A DNA stretch of 64,000 nt. Origin: Ypsolopha sequella. Lineage: Eukaryota; Arthropoda; Insecta; Lepidoptera; Ypsolophidae. A program made the position numbers and the translations under genes. The DNA is taken from the NCBI GenBank assembly GCA_934047225.1, contig OW203986.1, positions 11,659,221 through 11,723,220 on the forward strand, given 5' to 3'. This document shows, piece after piece, positions 48,601 through 51,745 of this stretch (positions are counted from its first letter, which is position 1; each line of letters begins with the position of its first letter). The notes below the pieces were generated by a model. It made no database searches. It saw only the letters and a list, made by a program, of their open reading frames with translations, and was not told the origin of the DNA.

Positions 48601-50269
48601 TAGAGGCTGACGCAATAACGTAAAACGGTTGTCATCAATATCTACTTGTGAAGATAAATTGTCATCTAACATGGGAGAGTCTGGTACACAATGTAGGCGA
48701 AATAAAACGCTTTCAATGCCTTTGAATTCTTATGGAAAATACTGATGTGGATTTTCCTTCAAGATGTCTGTGCAAAGAGAAAGAATGTTAATCAATAATT
48801 CCCGAGAAACGTGTATAAATCATAAATAAAACTTTATCAACGCCGGATATTGAATTATGCATGCATGATAGTGCGAGCTAGAGACAAAATGGAGTAACTT
48901 TAGGCAAACCTACATTTTCTCAGTTGTAAATTCTTGAACTTGCTAACTGGCTGAGAGAAAGCGGGTTCTTTGGCTGTTATGAAGTCGCAAATTGATTTTT
49001 TTTGGTAAAATAAAGTTACTTTTGGCATCATGAAATTTGTAACATACTGTAGCATTTACTATTCTTAACATACATCCAAAAGAGCCATCTTGACTGGGCA
49101 TGTCATTGCGCAAATTCTCCAGTCCAGGCTCAAAGGTGAAATTTAGATAAAAAAAAGTTTTTTTACTGAATTGTTGCAAAACTTCTGCCAAGATTAAAGT
49201 TAACGGACAAACTAAATTCATATTTAGAATGACGAGCTTCCAACTCGCCAGTTTGTTGCAGAACTTCTTAACTCGTCTTTATTGCAGTCTATTCGTTATA
49301 AACTTAAATGGTTTTCAGACTTTATAAGTTATTCAGTATAAGGAAAAACGATACCCAACCCAGAAGACGTACAGTTGAGTCACAAAACAAACATGGAAGT
49401 AGATAAGCCATGCATTAGAGTGGGTGTGACTGAAAATTCATCATTCTCGAAGTACACTACATGCCAAAGAATAATTATGCTATAATCTAATCTTCCATAC
49501 GCGCTTCAATGAAAACTGTGTAAACAGAATTTTATTTCTGTATCGTATCGAAATAAGTCACAGTTTCCGTACACAATGCCTCTACATCCGGCTATTGTTC
49601 CTTGTTCCTCTGCTGTTAATCTAGTGTTCAGCAAAATTACCACGCACGCAGAAATCAAATACGAACAGACAGTACGAATATGATGATCAATTCTGAAATA
49701 GTCAAATAAAAAGTATGGATATTCGTGAAGAGCGACTTAAATTTAAAAAAAAAATACAAAATACAAAAATTATTTATTGAATCAAAAAAAAAACAGACAG
49801 AAGCACTTATCCAATAAAAACAACAGCATGCAATATGTTTTCCAAAATATAAAGATGTGCTAATTGTATCCTAAAACAATCTAGACAAAGACAGTCCCTA
49901 TCACCAACACTGACCTAAAAGGCCGTCTCGAGAGTGACAGTTACCAAAAGCGGCTTACTATTTAGATACTATTTCTACTATATTAGACACATACGGACCA
50001 CAGAGGCACCCGGCATCGGCAAAATAATAAGATCAATACATACATTTAATAATACCAACATCGTTTTGCGCATCTTTTTTGCTCTATGATTTAGAAAAAA
50101 TACCTTCAATCTCTCTTTCGGCAGCGAGATCAGCCACGCGTGACTCGAACATCTCTATGATATTCCGCATCTTTCTACTCGCTGATTCTTCTTCCATTTT
50201 TTTACTAAACACTGATGTGAACACTTTACGACAGCAGATATCTAAATGCCCTTTTTCTTCACAATTCAT
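3577..50269 (-). CDS. capt: Cyclase-associated protein (CAP / capulet), complete coding model
   Basis: Minus strand join: 50269-50104, 48114-47879, 26136-26051, 25546-25164, 15179-15033, 13823-13639, 11967-11761, 4897-4754, 3663-3577; 1641 nt, 546 aa. All junctions agree in phase with GT-AG ends. CAP binds actin-cofilin and recharges actin monomers with ATP. Visible parts: an N-terminal extension (1-55) not typical of CAP; an N-terminal helix (about 65-90); the helical folded domain (about 135-290); proline runs (296-309) of the profilin-binding type; a WH2-like segment with LKKV (about 320-348); and the C-terminal CARP beta-helix (about 395-546) with motifs such as [19 protein letters not shown] and PKGNGDY, then PIPEQFKT near the end. 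The length suits a long insect isoform. The upstream promoter is not seen. An in-frame internal methionine or another first exon could give a shorter protein. Confidence 0.93.
3829..4010. repeat. Palindromic repeat family, copy 1
   Basis: It contains the block aaaatagtattttgtgcaag, then gtgagacactgggacac and tgtttacgaaacgaa. The same block recurs at 14130-14300, 15250-15400 and 15910-16100, where a mirror half follows (catcaaaaatat end). All lie in capt introns beside its exons. It looks like a MITE family. Confidence 0.6.
4090..4150. repeat. SINE-derived fragment
   Basis: The core agtgatgggtggtgagcc recurs, slightly changed, at 7014-7060 and 11508-11550 with the same following sequence (cgccgt...cacaaacac). 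It is a piece of the composite SINE described at 11390-11735. Confidence 0.5.
4161..4299. repeat. Inverted repeat of about 139 bp
   Basis: Arms of about 50 bases around tgtttaactttagacagtgt pair with acactgtctaaagttaaac. Together with the adjoining SINE pieces it separates capt exons 8 and 9. Confidence 0.7.
4300..4540. repeat. SINE fragment
   Basis: It shares ctttttagggc, gatttccttgcgatgttttc and cttcaccgttcagc, then gaacaaatactatg, with 11563-11650. It is interrupted here by four tandem copies of a roughly 20-base ctgtccagctg unit (4430-4485). Confidence 0.6.
4754..4897 (-). CDS. capt: capt coding exon 8 (CARP beta-helix)
   Basis: It encodes 48 residues from [16 protein letters not shown] to PKGNGDY. 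This is among the most conserved blocks of CAP. The donor is tat/gtaagt and both phases are 0. Confidence 0.93.
5001..5229. mobile_element. Hairpin built from Penelope-like terminal sequence
   Basis: Nearly perfect 79-base arms (5001-5079 and 5152-5229) surround a 72-base loop. Each arm contains aaccggtttcgaa, close to the gaaaccggt motif typical of the ends of Penelope-like elements. It lies in the capt intron about 100 bases beyond exon 8 and 680 bases before the nested gene start. Confidence 0.65.
5908..6045 (+). CDS. Nested gene exon 1 (start, membrane span)
   Basis: The start is ATGGATACGCGACAG; in-frame stops lie just upstream. The donor is att/gtaagt. It encodes 46 residues that end inside the hydrophobic segment. 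Confidence 0.75.
5908..9580 (+). CDS. Unrecognised membrane-anchored coiled-coil protein, nested in a capt intron
   Basis: Join: 5908-6045, 6633-6758, 7789-7999, 8524-8816, 9149-9580; 1200 nt, 399 aa. Every junction is GT-AG and in phase. Residues 1-24 are acidic; about 25-52 form a hydrophobic segment ([18 protein letters not shown]), read as one membrane span. A basic stretch ([10 protein letters not shown], 70-79) follows, then a heptad-like helix (about 79-130) of coiled-coil type. Later come a basic helix ([19 protein letters not shown]) and an acidic, serine- and tyrosine-rich C-terminal tail of about 110 residues. I recognise no family, so no function is assigned. It lies wholly inside the capt intron 4898-11760, on the opposite strand. 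Splice quality, the preserved frame and GC-rich exons in AT-rich introns support a real gene. Confidence 0.8.
6185..6317. mobile_element. 133-bp MITE in nested-gene intron 1
   Basis: It starts tctaaaaaga and ends cctttttaga, imperfect inverted termini. A copy of identical length and about 93-95% identity lies at 27645-27777. There is no coding capacity. Confidence 0.7.
6400..6480 (+). repeat. LINE-like 3' tail
   Basis: The sequence aataaaggctttaataataa ending in a TAA microsatellite looks like the 3' end of a truncated non-LTR retrotransposon, inside nested-gene intron 1. No ORF remains. Confidence 0.4.
6633..6758 (+). CDS. Nested gene exon 2
   Basis: The acceptor is ctttttag ending at 6632 and the donor is gaa/gtaagt. 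It encodes 42 residues, [15 protein letters not shown] through ELKEVQLE: the end of the membrane span and the start of the coiled coil. Its first 25 bases and its acceptor are duplicated at 8835-8881. Confidence 0.8.
6900..7080. repeat. SINE-related fragment
   Basis: Parallel to 11395-11550: cacgacatgag, gaggcgtcagag, ctgtgaaatg, cacactctt and gcgtgatgggtggtgagcc in the same order. It lies in nested-gene intron 2. Confidence 0.6.
7789..7999 (+). CDS. Nested gene exon 3 (coiled coil)
   Basis: The acceptor is tctcaacag and the donor is gcag/gtaatc, leaving phase 1. It encodes [16 protein letters not shown] through a leucine- and glutamate-rich helix to SEIGSRA. Confidence 0.8.
8040..8345 (-). 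repeat. LINE 3'-region repeat in nested-gene intron 3
   Basis: About 300 bases are a diverged reverse complement of 40120-40490 (shared gaggtaccaccatcttac, gtgacgggcagcg, ctcaccaacccgcctgc). The companion copy ends with the cagcagtggacgaactagg type of sequence seen at the 3' end of lepidopteran RTE-type LINEs. Confidence 0.6.
8524..8816 (+). CDS. Nested gene exon 4
   Basis: The acceptor is ttattttcag and the donor is aaaaag/gtaagc. A GAT codon is completed across the junction. It encodes [16 protein letters not shown] through a serine/aspartate stretch to the basic KQALLKKK. Confidence 0.8.
8835..8881 (+). repeat. Duplicated copy of nested-gene exon 2 acceptor and exon start
   Basis: 47 bases match 6611-6657 with a single mismatch, at the first base after the AG. 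The copy includes the polypyrimidine tract, the AG and the first 25 exon bases. It sits in intron 4, 18 bases after the exon 4 donor. If used as an exon it would soon meet a stop. Confidence 0.85.
9149..9580 (+). CDS. Nested gene exon 5 (C-terminal tail)
   Basis: The acceptor is tttctgtccag. The exon starts [15 protein letters not shown] and stops with TGA at 9578-9580. The tail is acidic and rich in Ser, Asn and Tyr, probably disordered. An ORF open since 9056 includes intron sequence upstream of the acceptor. Confidence 0.8.
   Translation: MESVKKLLEDWQKALNTVINTKLTVLGSQQIDADYQDNDEYPKFNFCSGSDSDFKEVYFDQNNLGWQYSNSQFSCDEFNEPDTNRDGYMPDMCGELTDSYTCEYSPQAPVNVLFVLPEETNSQLAIEESRSENGEMETTDMDR
9628..9633 (+). 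terminator. Polyadenylation signal of the nested gene
   Basis: AATAAA lies 48 bases past the stop and is followed by GT-rich sequence. The short 3' UTR fits a compact nested gene. Confidence 0.55.
9970..10428. repeat. Tandem duplication, period 233 bp
   Basis: The block from attcaactaataaacaac to the ccatg(g/t)ag end occurs twice (from 9978 and from 10211), with small indels in the A-rich middle. It is non-coding and lies just after the nested gene. Confidence 0.75.
10479..10548. repeat. Short palindrome
   Basis: The arms tttttaacttaacacttg and caagtgtttagttaaaaa flank a second palindrome around tttcatgaattcataaaatg. It is a small foldback of unknown origin. Confidence 0.55.
11390..11737 (-). 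mobile_element. Composite SINE with tRNA-like head
   Basis: Read on the minus strand, 11735-11665 resembles a tRNA: ggtagctcaggggtaaaac (A box) and ggttcgatcc (B box). It is followed by a body also found in pieces at 4090-4540 and 6900-7080. The tRNA part is a retroposon promoter, not a usable tRNA, because its neighbours are SINE body. It ends about 25 bases from capt exon 7. Confidence 0.65.
11761..11967 (-). CDS. capt: capt coding exon 7 (CARP beta-helix)
   Basis: It encodes 69 residues starting [11 protein letters not shown] and including [12 protein letters not shown] and the ending VNCQSVQMQ. This is the core of the CARP beta-helix, which binds actin monomers and speeds nucleotide exchange. 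The 5-kb intron that follows holds the nested gene. Confidence 0.93.
12300..12370. repeat. Penelope-like terminal fragment
   Basis: The sequence gtcgaccggtttcatcg followed by accacatcttcagg is the reverse of the usual element end (a ctgaagatg phrase then gaaaccggtcg). Confidence 0.5.
12550..12650 (+). repeat. Degenerate tRNA-like SINE head
   Basis: ggtagattagttgggagagc (A box), gccttgtaaacaagaggtcg (anticodon arm) and ctctggcccgtgg resemble a Thr-type tRNA, but the B box is destroyed. It is a SINE relic in capt intron sequence. Confidence 0.5.
12660..13600. other. Intron sequence without gene signal
   Basis: AT-rich. It includes several loose repeats of the phrase aaa(c/a)t(g/c)(c/t)caaatcca near 12716-12960 and a gtgtcaggattgtagta piece at 13172 that belongs to a LINE-related family also seen at 22640 and 54240. 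Nothing coding is seen. Confidence 0.5.
13639..13823 (-). CDS. capt: capt coding exon 6 (WH2 end, linker, CARP start)
   Basis: It begins [15 protein letters not shown], the conserved WH2 tail of CAP, then a proline/alanine linker. It ends [10 protein letters not shown], the first strand of the CARP domain. Phase is 1 in, 0 out. Confidence 0.9.
14130..14300. repeat. Palindromic repeat family, copy 2
   Basis: It contains cattgggacactcgtgtagc, cgtttcgtaaacaag, cttgtcccaatgtc and ttatgtcacagttg, the reverse orientation of the 3829 and 15250 copies. It lies between capt exons 5 and 6. Confidence 0.6.
15033..15179 (-). CDS. capt: capt coding exon 5 (polyproline and start of WH2)
   Basis: It encodes a six-proline run, GGM, then a five-proline run followed by [21 protein letters not shown] and INQGEGITN. 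In CAPs the prolines bind profilin and SH3 proteins, and the following segment begins the actin-binding WH2 region. Confidence 0.9.
15250..15400. repeat. Palindromic repeat family, copy 3
   Basis: Left half: aaaatagtattttgtgcaat and gacattgggacccgagtgc. Right half: gtgccaatgtctaattatg and gcacataatactttgtc. The halves are inverted relative to each other, so this copy is complete. It starts 70 bases upstream of capt exon 5. Confidence 0.65.
15910..16110. repeat. Palindromic repeat family, copy 4
   Basis: Same order of blocks as the 15250 copy (gtatttcatgtaactgtaac, tgcacgagtgtccc, acaatactttatttacgacc), more diverged. It is followed by catcaaaaatacttt, as in copy 3. Confidence 0.6.
16110..17200. 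other. Intron sequence without gene signal
   Basis: AT-rich capt intron. A phrase ggtagcgcaaaatag ... cttttcacatg (16505-16541) recurs at 39541-39580. Nothing else is recognised. Confidence 0.4.
17200..19650. other. Long low-CpG intron stretch with minor internal repeats
   Basis: About 2.4 kb with few CpG dinucleotides and no inverted repeats, unlike its surroundings. The phrase ctaccccat...tgtatag occurs at 17815 and 18574. A roughly 80-base unit beginning aaagccctatg is repeated at 19193 and 19276. No coding frame of note. Confidence 0.4.
19650..20590. other. C-rich, CpG-bearing stretch with TATA-like sequence; unexplained
   Basis: Between 19650 and 20280 the plus strand is clearly richer in C than G; 20280-20580 has many CpGs. 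A TATA-like tract lies at 19860-19880. It could be an LTR-type or alternative promoter region. No gene is recognised and no tandem terminal repeat was found. Confidence 0.35.
20595..20795 (+). other. Small ORF with one hydrophobic segment, doubtful
   Basis: A 66-codon frame beginning [11 protein letters not shown] with a hydrophobic run ([16 protein letters not shown]). It follows the CpG-bearing stretch and precedes a hAT element. No splice or family support. It may be chance or a remnant of a mobile element. Confidence 0.15.
20936..21755 (+). mobile_element. Non-autonomous hAT transposon with intact target-site duplication
   Basis: The termini CAGCGTTGCCAAC and GTTGGCAACACTG are inverted with one mismatch. 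They are flanked by the same 8 bases, gtggcaac, at 20928-20935 and 21756-21763. Near both ends the motif acgga(t/a)tt is repeated many times, like the subterminal binding sites of hAT elements. A 76-codon frame (21176-21406) ends [10 protein letters not shown] and looks like the tail of a transposase. Confidence 0.93.
21176..21406 (+). pseudogene. Transposase C-terminal remnant in the hAT element
   Basis: It opens [13 protein letters not shown], then [20 protein letters not shown] and an acidic end. It is bounded by hAT termini and far shorter than a hAT transposase (about 600-700 aa), so it is a leftover 3' piece after internal deletion. Assignment to hAT transposase comes mainly from the element ends. 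Confidence 0.55.
22640..22870 (-). repeat. LINE-type repeat fragment
   Basis: It carries tcacgcctgtctcccagagg and atctgctacgatcctgacac, reverse complements of phrases at 54240-54310 (cgtgagtatatg, gtgtcaggatcgtagcag). A shorter piece of the same family is at 29245-29275. It lies in the capt intron. Confidence 0.55.
22852..24085. mobile_element. Insertion with terminal inverted repeats of about 55 bp
   Basis: Left 22855-22907 (tgtatctttagttgcc to cctatcatcaaaaacatag) matches the reverse complement of 24028-24082. LINE-type sequence flanks both sides (22640-22850 and 24085-24205, both minus-oriented), so the inserted piece appears to interrupt a LINE remnant. Inside, gttgttcccaag (23292) and cttgggaacaac (23970) are also inverted. 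Confidence 0.5.
24040..24205 (-). pseudogene. RTE-type LINE ORF2 fragment
   Basis: On the minus strand a frame reads [18 protein letters not shown], the conserved end of the RTE-clade reverse-transcriptase ORF. Only about 35 residues are left. It is a dead retrotransposon piece. Confidence 0.6.
24600..24800 (+). pseudogene. LINE ORF2 tail remnant
   Basis: The frame [11 protein letters not shown] ends in a stop near 24704 and is followed by AT-rich sequence. This phrase is typical of the last residues of Jockey/CR1-like LINE ORF2. Very short. Confidence 0.4.
24955..25140. repeat. SINE-like fragment next to capt exon 4
   Basis: It has ccactaatccgaaggtcgc and ggttaaaatcctgcccc (a damaged B box), then gtgttgttcggtctg, which recurs near 10773. 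The end, ccctcggggattcatgtcg, is the reverse of 11400-11420. It ends about 25 bases beyond the capt exon 4 donor side. Confidence 0.5.
25164..25546 (-). CDS. capt: capt coding exon 4 (helical folded domain)
   Basis: It encodes 128 residues, from [10 protein letters not shown] to [26 protein letters not shown] and the [14 protein letters not shown] helix are hallmark CAP sequence, the surface that binds cofilin-actin. The acceptor is ttttttacag, the donor g/gtaaga, and the exon leaves in phase 1. Confidence 0.93.
26051..26136 (-). CDS. capt: capt coding exon 3 (start of helical folded domain)
   Basis: It encodes 28 codons reading [17 protein letters not shown] through to NAAF, the classic opening of the CAP helical folded domain. 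It is too short to be obvious on its own but fits both neighbours in phase (0 in, 2 out). Confidence 0.9.
26671..26921. mobile_element. 251-bp hAT MITE with perfect 8-bp target-site duplication
   Basis: The 15-base ends CAGGGATCGGCAACC and GGTTGCCGACCCCTG are inverted with one mismatch. Both sides carry gcttaggg (26663-26670 and 26922-26929). It is non-coding. It belongs to a different hAT family from the 20936 element. Confidence 0.93.
27000..27640. other. Intron sequence without clear gene
   Basis: Near 27000-27250 the sequence gaagtttggaggtcag...tcatctatccatttgtaatg resembles a diverged LINE piece on the minus strand. Nothing can be named. Confidence 0.3.
27645..27777. mobile_element. 133-bp MITE, second copy
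   Basis: It has the same ends (tctaaaaagg / cctttttaga) and length as the 6185-6317 copy, with only a handful of differences. The two copies are therefore relatively young. Confidence 0.7.
27855..28110. repeat. Dispersed repeat (inverted copy at 56455-57005)
   Basis: It includes the palindrome gtgtatttcatgaaatacac and then aaatttctggta, aacatgtttggataaa and gaaataattgttgaaatg. All appear in reverse at 56455-56650, where a LINE has split the copy. Confidence 0.65.
28552..28640 (+). repeat. Penelope-like terminal fragment
   Basis: ttgataatgccgtaaggcg followed by gaaaccggttggagtaat is the typical end phrase. It is followed by cagtacaagtgttttta. Confidence 0.5.
28660..28970 (+). pseudogene. LINE ORF2 C-terminal remnant
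   Basis: The frame carries [20 protein letters not shown] and then, after an in-frame stop at 28876, [11 protein letters not shown], in the order seen at the end of Jockey/CR1-like ORF2. Too degraded to classify further. Confidence 0.45.
29449..29873. mobile_element. 425-bp MITE
   Basis: The left end taggtctctacatatgaaat pairs with the right end atttcatatgtaaagaccta. TA-bounded ends would suit a Tc1/mariner-type MITE. Non-coding. Confidence 0.6.
30190..31850. other. Intron sequence without gene
   Basis: AT-rich. At 31058 cggcgaagccgcaggcaaaa matches a phrase at 54543 (gcggagccgcaagtaaaa). An aaataaataaatagcc tail at 31735 and a short (ca)n run at 31819-31832 suggest LINE leftovers. Confidence 0.35.
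32027..32759. mobile_element. 733-bp inverted-repeat element
   Basis: The ends ataaacggctattcacga and tcgtgagtagccgtttat are inverted. Inner arms 32047-32190 and 32500-32660 pair closely (aggacctggctgcag, cacctggtgcattttccagc). The right side carries about 75 extra bases between the two paired zones. The arms have open frames on both strands only because they are palindromic. Confidence 0.8.
33045..33660. repeat. Tandem array, about 148-bp period
   Basis: A (CACT)n run is followed by units starting cctgaagtcctagaaagctg at 33086, 33201, 33349 and 33497, with a degraded fifth near 33640. Each has ctgaaatttggtatgcag, cacacaaacaa and gaaatctgtaactttcaccc. The first unit is short (115). Confidence 0.85.
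33986..34203. repeat. Hairpin element with a tRNA-like sequence in its loop
   Basis: Arms of about 60 bases (33986-34051 and 34142-34203) are near-perfect inverts. The loop, read on the minus strand from 34135 to 34066, has a good A box (tggcgcaattgg) and B box (ggttcgaatcc) and an anticodon-arm-like cttgtcttaataaaaacag. The acceptor strands do not pair and the anticodon loop is too long, so this is not a working tRNA. Confidence 0.75.
35125..35521. mobile_element. 397-bp palindromic MITE
   Basis: Arms of about 170 bases share cccatcaaaaacatttcatg, gccaagactcac and ctctacaaggcctaactctac with their inverts. A single half-copy lies at 57540-57705. No coding capacity. Confidence 0.8.
35525..35790. 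repeat. Inner palindrome of the split transposon
   Basis: The arms tataaatcagcagcttgaaa and tttcaaactgttgatttata are inverted, and ggcaactaacgcc mirrors ggcgttaattgcc. The same layout occurs at 38385-38600. Confidence 0.65.
35953..36751. mobile_element. 799-bp element with clustered CCACTAGTGG motifs and a GC-rich core
   Basis: The ends aagtgtctagtctgccac and gtggcagactagacactt are exact inverts. At least seven variants of the palindrome CCA(C/T)TAGTGG occur near the two ends. The core at 36370-36520 is CpG-rich and begins with tatataaaaagc, a TATA-box-like sequence. No long ORF. Confidence 0.75.
37904..38290. mobile_element. 387-bp MITE
   Basis: The terminal arms aggtggtaacagagga and tcctctgttaccacct are inverted, and inner arms such as tttgcgcaaatt match as well. 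A diverged relative without clear ends is at 38850-39110. Confidence 0.8.
38291..38684. mobile_element. Intact 394-bp palindromic element
   Basis: It begins gttaaacgtcagtcgc and ends in its inverse (gcgtctgacgtttaat). The middle repeats ggcaattgacgcc against ggcgtcaattgcc. It directly abuts the preceding MITE and provides the reference for the split element at 32763-35923. Confidence 0.7.
38850..39110. repeat. Diverged relative of the 37904 MITE
   Basis: It shares aataaaatgtatgcaataaa, ggcaattcgcgtaaattg and gttattactcagcaattt in the same order. The ends are eroded. Confidence 0.55.
39120..40110. other. Intron sequence without gene
   Basis: AT-rich. It includes the 39541 phrase shared with 16505. 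No coding frame or repeat end is recognised. Confidence 0.35.
40120..40490 (-). repeat. LINE 3'-region repeat (reverse of 8040-8345)
   Basis: Read on the minus strand it ends tccagcagtggacgaactag and then a gatgg-type tail, the RTE-like 3' terminus familiar from moths and butterflies. About 370 bases; no ORF. Confidence 0.6.
40500..41560. other. Intron sequence without gene
   Basis: AT-rich with several homopolymer runs; a short palindrome ccatctgtcatcgacag at 40877. Nothing further is supported. Confidence 0.3.
41575..41705. repeat. Diverged palindrome
   Basis: The segments tagtagtttatgctacaaggg and cccgtgtaccatactac mirror each other around cgagcgtggcgattgtttta. It is an old MITE or foldback. 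Confidence 0.45.
42375..42670. repeat. Twofold diverged repeat
   Basis: aagggggaggggatatac... tttctcgaaa at 42396-42446 recurs as aaggggggggagcatac... tttctcgaaa at 42600-42648. A 20-base unit, ggacaacggagtctcatc, is also doubled at 42818-42852. Confidence 0.45.
43215..43383. mobile_element. 169-bp MITE with perfect 26-bp termini
   Basis: The ends begin aattgaggccgtcagcgc and are exact inverted repeats over 26 bases; inner sequence continues the pairing loosely. The perfect termini suggest recent movement. No target-site duplication is evident. Confidence 0.85.
43400..44560. other. Intron sequence with LINE-like tails
   Basis: Two A-rich tails (aataaatgaataaattatg at 43496 and aataaatatatttcatttc at 44535) look like 3' ends of truncated LINEs. 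A 68-codon frame at 43822-44025 has no family. Otherwise nothing. Confidence 0.4.
44565..44850. mobile_element. 286-bp MITE, GC-richer than its surroundings
   Basis: Terminal arms of about 55 bases share gacaaggct, gattggtcgtgg and aaaatcggaa with their inverts. Inner arms carry cgcgccaaaag and cttttggcgcg. Confidence 0.8.
45056..45585. repeat. Element rich in GAGTC motifs
   Basis: The left end has gagtccttttgagtctttt and the right has actcaaaattcaaaagga with many inverted GAGTC/GACTC pairs. It looks like a decayed foldback transposon ending where the Penelope-like sequence begins. Confidence 0.45.
45603..46526 (+). pseudogene. Penelope-like reverse transcriptase (fragment, one stop)
   Basis: Two open stretches, 45642-45974 and 45978-46523, are in the same frame and separated by a single stop codon. 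Motif order matches RT domains 3 to 7, and the catalytic YVDD is intact. A small loss appears within the CLARRLLL region, before SGYGMGSP, where the family normally has more sequence. Confidence 0.75.
46561..46850 (+). pseudogene. GIY-YIG endonuclease remnant
   Basis: [19 protein letters not shown] replaces the usual YIGET phrase. The GIY side is reduced to GVYKVK with almost nothing between the two, so the catalytic core is damaged. The conserved ending HGWQLAP is present. Confidence 0.6.
47165..47875. other. Intron sequence without gene
   Basis: AT-rich, no repeat or coding signal recognised before capt exon 2. Confidence 0.4.
47879..48114 (-). CDS. capt: capt coding exon 2 (CAP N-terminal helix)
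   Basis: It holds the conserved [17 protein letters not shown] helix of CAP, then a proline/serine-rich linker, ending GYQDLVQ. It enters in phase 1 after gtcaacag and leaves in phase 0 at cag/gtaaga. The helix is the oligomerisation and adenylyl-cyclase-binding segment in characterised CAPs. Confidence 0.9.
48125..50095. other. capt: First visible capt intron
   Basis: No mobile element ends stand out. A and T runs are frequent. A shorter first exon of CAP could lie here but none is recognised. Confidence 0.4.
50104..50269 (-). CDS. capt: capt coding exon 1 (long-isoform N-terminus)
   Basis: It encodes about 55 residues, starting MNCEEKG and ending AAEREIE. The donor is gaag/gtattt, weaker than the other donors, and leaves phase 1, matching exon 2. 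The frame stays open upstream to another ATG at 50320 through a hydrophobic stretch. The ATG at 50269 is preferred because a possible splice acceptor (cttcag) sits 11 bases before it, which would make this the second exon of the mRNA. The polypeptide has charged helical character ([18 protein letters not shown]). Confidence 0.72.
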
Positions 50270-50485
50270 AATCAACAAAACTGAAGATACGATAACGATA
50301 AAATGACAGTATCGCAACAAGGATTAATACATAATCGTAAGTACTTTCGAGTATTTAGGTACATAGTCATAGATAATAAAGATGACGAATCTCGGACATT
50401 TATTACGACTTCTGGACACACAGAGGAAAATTGGATTAGGGAGAGAAAACAAAGGTAGATAGAAAAGTCTCGTGTTTTTAACCGA

Positions 50486-50850
50486 ATTCAAAAAATAAAC
50501 TTTTAACAAAAAAATAGCAACCGACTTCAATAGTAACAGCAGTCATTCACTAAAAAGTTAATAATAATTCTATAAAGACCGATGATACCGAAGCAACACT
50601 TTTGCCGACTTCTTTCTTCCTGAAACGTTATGTTATCTAGAAGTCGGCGTTCTTATATTGGTTTTTATGTTGCTATATCGTAGGAAATACGCCGACTTCT
50701 AGATAACATAATGTTTCAGGAAGAAAGAAGTCGGAAAAAGTGTTGCTTCGGTACCATCGGTCTTTATAGAATTATTATTAACTTTTTAGTGAATGACTGC
50801 TGTTACTATTGAAGTCGGTTGCTATTTTTTTGTTAAAAGTTTATTTTATT
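50486..50850. mobile_element. Near-perfect 365-bp hairpin upstream of capt
   Basis: Two 161-base arms (50489-50649 and 50690-50850) with a 40-base loop differ at only a few positions. It starts about 220 bases upstream of the capt start codon. A more decayed copy of the same hairpin is at 51965-52170. Confidence 0.85.
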
Positions 50851-51089
50851 TCACATTTTTTAGTGTTGCTGGGTTAAATTGTGAAATATGGGTAGTTCTT
50901 GCAAACGTGGTTTTAATATGAAACGAAGTTCAAGTGAGTATAAGTAGCTATGTTTGAGTAGCTTCCTGCTATCAATCTCGAGTTATGTGCTGTCATTCGT
51001 TAAAGAGTTCTACGGTGATGAAGCCAAGATCGAAGGTCAGGATAAGAGCACATAACTCGAGATTGCGGCGCGGCAATCACTGTGTCAGG

Positions 51090-51745
51090 GTGCTGATTGA
51101 AGGGTATTACTTGTGCATTTTGGTGCAAATTTCTTAACCCTAATCAAAACTCGAACAAATTACGGGAAAAAAAACTGGTATTTCAGGGAGCGCAGATGTT
51201 TAATAAGCTGCCAAAAAACAATAAAAGAATCAAAATCTTTGCCCATATTAAAAAAAAAAAAATTGAAAAATTACGTCACTACCAATTTTAAAACAATTAT
51301 TAAATAGATAAAATATATAAATATATAATAGATAATATATATGTATATATACATTTTATCTATTTAATAATTGTTTTAAAATTGGTAGTGACGTAATTTT
51401 TCAATATTAAGCATAATTAATGTTCTACTTAGTCATTAAGTATTATATATATTTATTTATATGACCAAGTATTACATTAATTATGCTTAATAGATATTGT
51501 TATAAAATTGATGGGCCAAGTAACTTAGTTTAGCTTATCACTATCTACTTGTTTTACTAGTTTTAGAATTTAGGATACATATCTGATGTGATAACTGTTG
51601 TGTTTGAGCACTATGATAATGTTACCTTGCAATGGACCCACTGGTCGTGTAATATATGTATTTAACTTTAATTGGAAATTATTAAGGTCTCATTTTAAGT
51701 GAATATGTAAATGTTCTTAAGAGAAATAAAGAATCTTAAACCTTA
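51090..51745 (+). pseudogene. LINE 3' remnant inside the foldback
   Basis: The frame FQGAQMFNKLPKNNKRIKIF followed by a lysine-rich end is the C-terminus of a Jockey/CR1-like ORF2. The tail is aagagaaataaagaatctta near 51720. Within it lie two AT-rich palindromes (51259-51405, 51408-51492). The phrase gcacataactcgag flanks it in direct orientation (51046 and 51798). Confidence 0.55.
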
